Of a DNA stretch of 39,173 nt, positions 8,761-14,894 are shown piece after piece. Made by a program: the position numbers and the translations under genes. This DNA is from Prosthecobacter debontii. Lineage in GTDB: Bacteria; Verrucomicrobiota; Verrucomicrobiia; Chthoniobacterales; Chthoniobacteraceae. The stretch spans positions 1 to 39,173 of the forward strand of contig CAMAUI010000035.1 of NCBI GenBank assembly GCA_945861385.1, given 5' to 3'. The notes beneath the pieces are model-generated. The model saw only the letters and a program-made list of their open reading frames with translations. It ran no database searches and was not told where the DNA came from. The first letter of the stretch is position 1. Each line of letters begins with the position of its first letter.

Positions 8761-9140
8761 GGCCGCGTCCTCCGGTTGAGGTTTGCCACTTCCAGCGCGT
8801 CAGACAGCCGGGAGCGCAGCGTCAGGATGCGCCAGACGACGGAGGTGAATGGCCGCTCGACGAATCGCAGCACGGCCACGAGAACCACGCACAGCTTGAG
8901 TGCGGTGCCGGGATCGCAGGCACGCTCCCGCGCCCACAGGCTGATGCAATCGCCGCCCTTGCACGACTCGTGATCGAAATAGACGATCTCGCCGTCTTTG
9001 ATGTCGAGGGAGAGCGAGCCCTTCTTTCCCACGCGCCAGCTATCAGTGCCGGCACGGTGCAGTCTTTCGCCGAAGAGTTCGTGGAGGAAGTCCTCCGGAC
9101 GCGCGGCGATGCACGTCTTCATTTTTTTTACGTCAATCAT
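8757..9140 (-). CDS. Small primase zinc-finger-like protein, coupled to the primase-helicase
   Basis: 127 residues with AAGGAC about 6 bases before ATG 9140. Residues 15-75 (FLHELFGERLHRAGTDSWRVG, LSLDIKDGEIVYFDHES, KGGDCISLWARE) resemble the N-terminal domain of phage or plasmid primases, in which a KGGD motif follows a beta sheet. The four-cysteine zinc site is not complete, so this is a degenerate or alternative form. The C-terminal third is basic and unrecognised. The stop overlaps the next ATG (ATGA), so the two are translated together; it may act as a partner or loader for the primase-helicase. Confidence 0.6.
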   Translation of the reverse strand: MIDVKKMKTCIAARPEDFLHELFGERLHRAGTDSWRVGKKGSLSLDIKDGEIVYFDHESCKGGDCISLWARERACDPGTALKLCVVLVAVLRFVERPFTSVVWRILTLRSRLSDALEVANLNRRTRP

Positions 9141-9232
9141 GGATTGTCCTTGATTGCGCCGCCCTCTCGCATACTCTCCGGGAACATCACTTCACCGAAG
9201 ACCGCGTGCGCGAAAGCAGCGCGGTTTTTGTT

Positions 9233-9421
9233 TTAGTCGATGCGGCTGTTCTCCGTTCGTGACGCGATGAATTTCTCCACGGCGTCGCGAGGGATCTTGG
9301 TGATCTTGTAGCTGAGGCGGACTCGCGGGAGCTTCCGCTTCCCGAGCAATGAGTTGATGAAGGAGACGCTGACGCCGAGATACTCGGCCGCCTCTCGTTT
9401 GGTGATCAGGTTCGATTCCAT
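9233..9421 (-). CDS. Excisionase-like HTH DNA-binding protein (MerR/AlpA fold)
   Basis: 62 residues. ITKREAAEYLGVSVSFINSL is the helix-turn-helix of the excisionase/AlpA family, followed by the wing (RLSYKITKIPRDAVEKFI). Proteins of this size bend DNA at attachment sites and favour excision, or activate integrase expression. It lies between the integrase group and the primase group on the same strand. No clear Shine-Dalgarno is seen. Confidence 0.8.
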   Translation of the reverse strand: MESNLITKREAAEYLGVSVSFINSLLGKRKLPRVRLSYKITKIPRDAVEKFIASRTENSRID

Positions 9422-9494
9422 GCGAACCCAATCGCATTTATTCGCCGCCGTGCGAGGTGCCTATACCTACGTAAAAAACCCTTGACTTTTTCCC

Positions 9495-10523
9495 TTAATC
9501 ATTCCGCAGGTCTTTGCTCAACCCGGTGCGTTCCTTGAGCTGGTTCCATTCTTTACCGGTGAACTTGAAGCCGTACTTTTCTTCCACCCTCCGCTGCAGT
9601 TCCTCGTCCGAGGGTTTTTTTCCGCCCTTCTTCATCTCGATTGCCGCCCAACATGTACGCCATCTTTTGTCATCGGGTTGCTTCTCTGGATGGAAAACCG
9701 CAGCAATCGCTTCTGCAAAGCGAAGCTTGTGACCCTTGCCTTTGAGATCTTTGGTCTCGGCGGACAGCAGGTCCAAGGCTGTCTCCAGTTTCCCGGTGAT
9801 ATTCGCCAGCGTGAGTTCGATCGTTTTGACCGAAGATGTGAACCGCCCAACTTTCTGCTCAAGCCATCCAGGGGAGCACTCCTTGGGTGAACTGGCTTTC
9901 AACATCTTCGGATAGGAGTGCTCAAGCAGCCACCGGCGCAACACAGTTCGATTTCTTCCTTTCGGGTTCTGCATTTTTTGCGTGCGGACACTCTCTGGGA
10001 AACTCACGCCTGCGAAAGACAGGCCGTCCCACGAAGGGTCATCCTTGAGAAAATTGTTCAGACATGCGGCCAATCCCAACCGCCATTCTCTGTCGTCTGC
10101 GACGAACCCTGATCCCATTTGCATCCATCCGGGCAGGTGTCCCCTTATTGCCTGAGACAGCAGGTTCGATCCTTCCCGTAGTTCTTTGAGCAAACCCGGA
10201 TGATCGCTGATATCGCCCTCTGAAAACTCTCGTGCGACTCCCACCAACCCCTGAAGGGCTGCGTGAGCACCGACAACCGCTTTGATCGCCAGATACGCCG
10301 GGTCCTCCGCAAAACGACCTCCCTGCTCCTTTCTGTAATTCTTTGCGCCTTTATTCGGATCAGAGAGCGACTTTTTTCCTCCCTTCGCTACCGGCTTTCC
10401 AGCTTGGTGTTGTGAATCTTTCTGCTCACTCGGAAGCGGCGGCTGTTTCGCCAATTTCACTACCTTTGGAGTCAAGCTCTGCCTGCCGCTCTTAGCTGAC
10501 TTGGATGACCTTGATTTTTTCAT
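9495..10523 (-). CDS. Unknown element protein, translationally coupled to the integrase
   Basis: 342 residues from ATG 10523, chosen because it overlaps the integrase stop (ATGA) and has AAAGG upstream; a start at 10586 would lie deep inside the integrase gene. The first 75 residues are Lys, Ser and Gln rich and probably disordered. The middle (about 85-190) is helical (YLAIKAVVGAHAALQGLVGV; WRLGLAACLNNFL), and a further helical region at about 230-290 includes LETALDLLSAETKDLKGKGH. The C terminus (DEELQRRVEEKYGFKFTGKEWNQLKERTGL) looks like a small helical DNA-binding or oligomerisation unit. I do not recognise the family. Cotranslation with the integrase suggests a role in integration, maintenance or phage-satellite biology. 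Confidence 0.75.
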   Translation of the reverse strand: MKKSRSSKSAKSGRQSLTPKVVKLAKQPPLPSEQKDSQHQAGKPVAKGGKKSLSDPNKGAKNYRKEQGGRFAEDPAYLAIKAVVGAHAALQGLVGVAREFSEGDISDHPGLLKELREGSNLLSQAIRGHLPGWMQMGSGFVADDREWRLGLAACLNNFLKDDPSWDGLSFAGVSFPESVRTQKMQNPKGRNRTVLRRWLLEHSYPKMLKASSPKECSPGWLEQKVGRFTSSVKTIELTLANITGKLETALDLLSAETKDLKGKGHKLRFAEAIAAVFHPEKQPDDKRWRTCWAAIEMKKGGKKPSDEELQRRVEEKYGFKFTGKEWNQLKERTGLSKDLRND

Positions 10524-11683
10524 GCGCTCGCCTTTCGGAATGCCACAACATTCTTCGCCTTCGCGGCCTTCGGCAGGATCGCCCAAAACTTCTCAGCCTC
10601 CCGCTTGGTCGCTGCCTTGGCGTAGTGCTTGAAGGTTGTCTCCGGGTCGTCATGCCCCAAGTAACGGCAGAGTTGATTGATGTCGCCGTGCCGGGCGAGC
10701 CAGTATGAAGCGAAGCTGTGCCGCGCACCGTGCTTGACCGCCGGCAAGTCGCACCTGCTCCGCAGTTCACGCTCTCGCTTGCGGAGTACGTTTTCGGAGA
10801 ATGGCGTCACTCTTCCGGAATCTTTCGCATACGGTGCGAGCCACGCCTTGCAGGTCTCGGAGATGTCAATGTGCCTGCCCTTCCGGGTCTTGGTGATTGC
10901 TGCGGGCAGCTTCACAAAGTTCTCATGCAGGTCGATCGCCGACCAATCGAGGCGCAAGGCTTCCGCCCGTCGGATTCCACAGAAGAAGGACACGGCCAAA
11001 TACGGGACGAGCTGCGGATCGTGTTTCTCCGCCGCGGAGAGAATCGAGGACACCTGAGCCGGCGTGAAAATCTCAATTTCAACGGAATCCCGGAGCGCGA
11101 GGTCGAGCCGCTTGCAGGGATTGTCGGCGCAGTAGCCACGCTTGGTGCCCCAATTAAAAAGCCCGCCGAGGATGCGGATGGTGAAGTTCCGCACGCTGCC
11201 CGTCATCGCGTCCATGGCGATCGTGAGGTCTTCCGGAGTAATCGTGTTCAGCTTTTTCCCATGCAGCGACGTGAGCCGGTTGCGCGTCTGCCGGATGCTG
11301 CGCACGTAGCTGGGGCTCCGCCTGCCCCATTCCATGAAGCCGTCCATCGCAGCCTCAAACGGGATGGACGCCTCCGCAGCCTGACGCCGGGAGATCCAGT
11401 CTGTGACGACTTCGTTCAGGGTGACTCGGAATGGTGCCAGCAGTTCCAGCGCGTTCGCGGCCTGCTCCTGTTGTGAGGGAGGGAGGATCGCGCTCCCCTT
11501 CGTGCCGAAGTTCTGGACGCGGGTCCGGGTCGTCTCGCAGAAGTTCTCCGCGTCCACCTTCGTCTTGAAGAAAAAGCGCTGCCGTTTGCCATTGCTCGAA
11601 ATATGCGGAGGTAGTGAAACGCTCCATTGATTCGCCGTCGCCCATTTCGAGCGGACCGGGGTGAGTTTTGGTGACCTTGGCAT
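10520..11683 (-). CDS. int: Tyrosine recombinase (integrase)
   Basis: 387 residues. N-terminal part: a beta-rich arm-binding region (residues 15-60), then a core-binding helical domain (about 85-190). The catalytic set is complete: Arg238 in CGIRRAEALRL, a Lys near 265-270 (TKTRKGRH), His318 and Arg321 in HGARHSFAS, His344 in LGHDDPET, and the nucleophile Tyr354 in FKHY. It starts about 110 bp from the tRNA-Pro fragment, the usual place for an integrase next to its attachment site. The first gene of the leftward mobility group, it overlaps the following gene by ATGA. Confidence 0.95.
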   Translation of the reverse strand: MPRSPKLTPVRSKWATANQWSVSLPPHISSNGKRQRFFFKTKVDAENFCETTRTRVQNFGTKGSAILPPSQQEQAANALELLAPFRVTLNEVVTDWISRRQAAEASIPFEAAMDGFMEWGRRSPSYVRSIRQTRNRLTSLHGKKLNTITPEDLTIAMDAMTGSVRNFTIRILGGLFNWGTKRGYCADNPCKRLDLALRDSVEIEIFTPAQVSSILSAAEKHDPQLVPYLAVSFFCGIRRAEALRLDWSAIDLHENFVKLPAAITKTRKGRHIDISETCKAWLAPYAKDSGRVTPFSENVLRKRERELRSRCDLPAVKHGARHSFASYWLARHGDINQLCRYLGHDDPETTFKHYAKAATKREAEKFWAILPKAAKAKNVVAFRKASA

Positions 11684-11790
11684 GAACCGACCATTGCCAT
11701 TTCATTGCCACTACCACAAGCACGAATATGCTTGAACGAATATCAATGGGGCCTATTCAACAGAGGAAGAGAGGGTTCTACAGTGCCTGC

Positions 11791-11813
11791 CCTCTTGAAT
11801 GGGGTTCAAGAGG
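11791..11813. other. Probable integrase core site (attachment site) in the tRNA anticodon arm
   Basis: 8-bp arms CCTCTTGA (11791-11798) and TCAAGAGG (11806-11813) flank the 7-base anticodon loop ATGGGGT (11799-11805). Five pairs of each arm are the tRNA anticodon stem; the outer three pairs extend it on the element side. A 7-bp crossover flanked by inverted arms is the usual core-site layout for tyrosine recombinases in tRNA genes. Confidence 0.5.
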
Positions 11814-11843
11814 TCGTGGGTTCGAATCCCGCCGGCCCGACCA
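11794..11843 (+). pseudogene. 3' part of tRNA-Pro(GGG), separated from its 5' part by the island
   Basis: Anticodon stem CTTGA/TCAAG, loop ATGGGGT with anticodon GGG (11801-11803), variable loop AGGTC, T arm GTGGG-TTCGAAT-CCCGC, acceptor strand CGGCCCG, discriminator A and CCA. This gives exactly tRNA positions 27-76. The 26 bases before it do not form a D arm and do not pair with the acceptor strand (CGGGCCG is needed), so the gene is cut here. Confidence 0.8.
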
Positions 11844-12300
11844 GCGCCTGCAAAGCGGGCTTTCCCAGTGCCCGGGAAAAGGATCTGCCGCCCGGCGAAG
11901 GCGGCGCCCGATCATTCGTGCTTCAGTTTTGCATTCGCCTCCGGACGCGCGCCTGCCCGTGAGCGCACGATGAAGGTGCCGCCGCGGGTGGGGGCGAGAC
12001 GCCCTTGTGGGAACACGCGATTCGCCTTTCCAGCCGTCGCTTCGTCGCGCAGAAAATAAACTGGTTGTCAAAGCGGCGCGGAGTATCATCCTCCGAAACA
12101 ACCCGATGAGCACATCCATTTCATTGCGACCGCAGATCAGCAGGGAATTTCCCTCCGGCCGCGCGTGGAACTCCCAATTCATCCTTCCGCCACCCCTTTC
12201 TCCCCCCAGGCCCCTCACTCCCCGACGCCGATCCCCGGCCTGACCTTCCCCGGTACGGCGGGCGCGAAAGCAAATTCGTAGCAGCAAAGCCCATACTTAT
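11844..12300. other. Gene-free stretch downstream of the island end
   Basis: No convincing reading frame. It contains one copy of a 66-bp repeat (12211-12277) and short GC-rich words. No promoter with good -10 and -35 boxes was seen for the lectin-like gene. Confidence 0.5.
12211..12277 (+). repeat. 66-bp direct repeat, copy 1
   Basis: Shares CCCCTCACTCCCCGACGCC at its left end and 27 identical bases ending in CAAATTC at its right with 12852-12917; the centre differs at about ten positions plus a one-base gap. The two copies bracket the lectin-like gene. Confidence 0.85.
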
Positions 12301-12771
12301 ATGAAGATCATCCTGATCATGATCATGACTCTCACAGCTTTCGCCGGCCAGTCGGCCCAGCCCAAGCCGCCCGTCGGCGTCCCGGCAGATGCCAAGTTTT
12401 TCAATGGAAAATGGTATCGGGTTTATTCCGAAAAACTTCCGTGGAACCGCGCGGCGGAGAAGTGCAGGGCGCTCGGGGGAAGCCTTGTCAAAGTGCCGGA
12501 CGAAGCGACGTGGGTATTTCTGAAATCGCTCTGCCAGAGGGCCGCGTTGTGGATCGGTGCCACCGACGAGAAGACGGAAGGCATCTGGCTTTGGCCGGAC
12601 GGAACACCCGTCACATACGCGCCGTGGTGGCGCGGCCAGCCTGATAATGCCCGTGGCATCGAGCACTACGTTTCAACCTACTTGGGCGAATGGAACGATG
12701 TGCCGAAGTCCGGGGAGTTTGTGCCCCGTCAGTTTGTGGTCGGCTACATCTGCGAGTGGGTACCAAAGTAA
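12301..12771 (+). CDS. Exported C-type-lectin-like domain protein
   Basis: 156 residues with a signal peptide (MKIILIMIMTLTAFAGQSAQ). Residues 35-154 are one C-type lectin-like domain: WNRAAEKCRALGGSLVKV (first helix, Cys55), ALWIGATDE (WIG strand), WLWPDGTPV, then GQPDN (113-116) and WNDVP (131-135), ending in GYICEW (Cys151). Cys55 and Cys151 would form the conserved long-range disulphide; Cys78 has no obvious partner. QPD plus WND are the calcium and sugar contacts, and QPD is linked to galactose-type ligands in animal lectins. The loop after QPD is short, so calcium binding is uncertain. It stands alone, flanked by two copies of a 66-bp repeat. Confidence 0.85.
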   Translation: MKIILIMIMTLTAFAGQSAQPKPPVGVPADAKFFNGKWYRVYSEKLPWNRAAEKCRALGGSLVKVPDEATWVFLKSLCQRAALWIGATDEKTEGIWLWPDGTPVTYAPWWRGQPDNARGIEHYVSTYLGEWNDVPKSGEFVPRQFVVGYICEWVPK

Positions 12772-12851
12772 AAGGGAAGCACCGTGGCTCCAGCAATGCA
12801 TCGCGTTGACGCTGCCCCCAAATCGCCACCCACCTCAACTTGGAACACACC

Positions 12852-12917
12852 CCCCTCACTCCCCGACGCCCGTCCCCGTTGTGCCGTCCACGGTACGGCG
12901 GGCGCGAAAGCAAATTC
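12852..12917 (+). repeat. 66-bp direct repeat, copy 2
   Basis: Pairs with 12211-12277; see that entry. Flanking bases on both sides differ, so the repeat unit is about this long. Confidence 0.85.
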
Positions 12918-13047
12918 CTTGCGCCTGCAAGAAGCCGCCGAAAGGTGCCGGAGGGCATGGCAACCACCCCGGACAATAAAAACGACGTGGCGACAAACCA
13001 TTCCACCTGCAAACGGCAGGCGTGATGTACCGTGCGAGGTTCCCGGT

Positions 13048-13130
13048 TCCCTCATCGCGTTTGCATTGGCCGGGGCCTGCGCGGCGATGTCGGCGCCGCG
13101 ATGATCGCAGACCAGCTCGTCGGCGCAGGC
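13048..13130 (+). pseudogene. Fragment of a TauE/SafE permease gene, frameshifted
   Basis: About 83 bases match 14536-14615 inside the intact permease gene 1.5 kb downstream, with a few substitutions and small indels. It reads SLIAFALAG before a one-base loss shifts the frame. No other part of the gene is present nearby. Confidence 0.85.
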
Positions 13131-13189
13131 TAATTTTCGTGTCACTGCCACACGTTGACTGCCCGTGGAAAGTCGGGCATCTTTCTCAC

Positions 13190-13405
13190 ATGAGCACGAT
13201 CGCTGAAATTGAAGCTGTGGTTCCCAGTTTGTCTGTGGAGGAATTGGCGGAGCTGGAGCGATTCATTCACCAGACGCGGGAGGGCAAGGTTCGCGGAGCA
13301 GTAGAGTTGGCGGGGTTTGACGCTTGGCTTGCTGCGAGTAGCGGCATTGCAAAAGGGAAACTGACGACGGATGCGCGGATGCGCGAAACGCGGGGAGAGG
13401 TCTAA
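13190..13405 (+). CDS. Probable antitoxin of a PIN-domain toxin
   Basis: 71 residues from ATG 13190. SLSVEELAELERFIHQTRE is a helical segment common in small antitoxins paired with PIN toxins, and the C-terminal half (KGKLTTDARMRETRGEV) is charged and likely disordered, as expected for a toxin-wrapping tail. I see no classic AbrB or ribbon-helix-helix signature, so DNA binding is uncertain. Its stop overlaps the toxin start as TAATG. TTGACT at about 13154 could be a -35 box. Confidence 0.7.
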   Translation: MSTIAEIEAVVPSLSVEELAELERFIHQTREGKVRGAVELAGFDAWLAASSGIAKGKLTTDARMRETRGEV

Positions 13406-13839
13406 TGAGCGGGACGATCCTCGTGGATACGAATATCCTCCTGGACATTCTGACTGCCGATGAGGGATGGCTGGGGTGGTCGTCTGCCGAATTACGAAAG
13501 GCAAAGGCGAGTGGCGCGGTAGCGGTGAACCCGATCATCTGCGCAGAGGTGGCCCCCGCTTTTGACTTCGACTGGGCGAGGCTCGATGCGTGGCTGGCTC
13601 AGGCAGGACTTTTGAAAGAACCGCTCCCATTTGAAGCATCCACCATCGCCGCCGCTGCACATCGCGAATACCGGCTGCGCGGCGGCTCGCGGGATACGCC
13701 GTTGCCGGATTTTTATATCGGTGCCCACGCTGAAGTGGCGGGTCACCAACTCCTCTCGCGTGACGATGCGCGTTACTCGACCTATTTTTCAAAGGTCACG
13801 CTCATTGCGCCAGACCCCCTCACTCGCCGCTCCCGATGA
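13405..13839 (+). CDS. PIN-domain toxin (VapC-like ribonuclease)
   Basis: 144 residues. The acidic metal-binding set of PIN nucleases is present: Asp8 in ILVDTNILLD, Glu in IICAEVAP, Asp in LPDFYIGAHA and Asp in LLSRDDARY. VapC-type toxins cut tRNA or rRNA when the antitoxin is lost. Start ATG overlaps the antitoxin stop by one base, so the two are translated together. Length and motif spacing are normal; the product looks active. Confidence 0.88.
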   Translation: MSGTILVDTNILLDILTADEGWLGWSSAELRKAKASGAVAVNPIICAEVAPAFDFDWARLDAWLAQAGLLKEPLPFEASTIAAAAHREYRLRGGSRDTPLPDFYIGAHAEVAGHQLLSRDDARYSTYFSKVTLIAPDPLTRRSR

Positions 13840-13950
13840 CATGCATTCAAGGGTCGGCTTCCGCCTGCATGTGCAGGATCGGCTGAATCAGTCGCAAGGT
13901 TCGCTCTTTTCAACTTCACCGACAGCAACCTCCCGCTTCTCATCGCGCGC

Positions 13951-14730
13951 ATGCACCTCTACAACGCCGCGATGCTCGAATGGTGGCAATACGCTCTGCT
14001 CACACTCGCCGGTGCGGCGGGCGGATTCATTGATGCCATCGCTGGCGGCGGCGGGCTGATCACCGTGCCGGCGTTGCTGTGGGCCGGGCTGCCGGCACAG
14101 CTCGCCCTCGGGACGAACAAGCTCCAGTCGTCGTGCGGAACGATGCTTGCGGTTTTCCGCTACACACGCGCGGGACTCATCCAGTGGCGGACGCTGAGGC
14201 TGGCGCTCGTGGTGACGTTCATCGGCGCCGCGCTGGGCGCGTGGGCGGTGACTCGGATCGCGCCGGATGTACTGGCAAGGATTGTCCCCGCGCTGCTCGT
14301 GGGCGTTGCGATTTACACGGCGGCGAATCCCGGCCTGGGCGGGCGCACGCGGCCCGCGCGCATCGGGCTGGTGGCATTCGCAATCGTCTTCGGCATGCTG
14401 CTCGGCTTTTACGATGGGTTCTTTGGGCCCGGCACCGGCTCGTTCTGGATGCTCGCGTGCGTGCTCGCGCGCGGCCAGGATTTGCGCGCCGCGACCGGCA
14501 CCACGAAGGCGCTCAATCTCACGAGCAACCTTGCATCCCTCATCGCGTTTGCATTGGCCGGGTGTCTGCGCGGCGATGTCGGTGCCGCGATGATCGCCGG
14601 CCAGCTCGTGGGCGCGCGGCTTGGCAGCGGTCTCGTCGTCGCGCGTGGCGCCACGATCATCCGCCCCATCTTCATCGCCACCGCGCTCGCGCTGGCGATG
14701 CGTGTTGCATGGCTCGCTTTCGCGGGGTGA
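13951..14730 (+). CDS. TauE/SafE family membrane permease (YfcA-like)
   Basis: 259 residues, about seven to eight hydrophobic segments. GGFIDAIAGGGGLITVPALL near the N terminus and GFYDGFFGPGTGSFW at about 150 are the two repeated motifs of the TauE/SafE family, which exports sulfite or sulfonates. ALGTNKLQSSCGT and TGTTKALNLTSNLASL are the matching second motifs of each half. Start could be ATG 13951 or 13972 (MLEWWQ); neither has a good Shine-Dalgarno. A scrap of a near-identical gene lies at 13048-13130. The substrate is unknown. Confidence 0.9.
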   Translation: MHLYNAAMLEWWQYALLTLAGAAGGFIDAIAGGGGLITVPALLWAGLPAQLALGTNKLQSSCGTMLAVFRYTRAGLIQWRTLRLALVVTFIGAALGAWAVTRIAPDVLARIVPALLVGVAIYTAANPGLGGRTRPARIGLVAFAIVFGMLLGFYDGFFGPGTGSFWMLACVLARGQDLRAATGTTKALNLTSNLASLIAFALAGCLRGDVGAAMIAGQLVGARLGSGLVVARGATIIRPIFIATALALAMRVAWLAFAG

Positions 14731-14894
14731 ATTCTGGAAAACTTCCGCCAAGATCAGGCCGTGGCGGGTGTTTACACAGGTCTGCATGCGTGGTTTCAGG
14801 ACTTCGATGATGAGCCTTGCGTCACTCCACAGCCCCGTGTGCAATCCGCGCCCGGCCCGCACGCCCGGTAGAACAGCCTGAAATTATCGCAACC

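Larger units (their letters stand above)
1..11843. mobile_element. Right part of an integrative element (genomic island) in a tRNA-Pro(GGG) gene
   Basis: Seen: a tyrosine integrase gene starts about 110 bp inside a tRNA-Pro fragment that has only its 3' part. Next to it are an excisionase-like gene and primase genes, and beyond these a type I restriction-modification operon. The tRNA fragment reads on the plus strand and lacks positions 1-26, so the missing 5' part should lie to the left, joined to an element-borne copy of the 3' part that restores the tRNA. The island therefore probably runs from left of the window to 11843. Lectin-like and TA genes to the right are outside this boundary. 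The boundary is an inference from tRNA structure; the left end is not visible. Confidence 0.75.
12772..13189. other. Gene-free stretch with repeat copy and gene scrap
   Basis: Holds copy 2 of the 66-bp repeat (12852-12917) and a frameshifted scrap of a TauE-type gene (13048-13130). The rest shows no recognisable gene. Confidence 0.6.

Noticed and set aside
11768-11840. A complete tRNA-Pro at the island end
   Set aside because: The 26 bases before the anticodon stem lack a D arm and do not pair with the acceptor strand, so only the 3' part is real.
12211-12917. CRISPR array
   Set aside because: Only two repeat copies, about 640 bp apart with a gene between, and no cas genes in the window.
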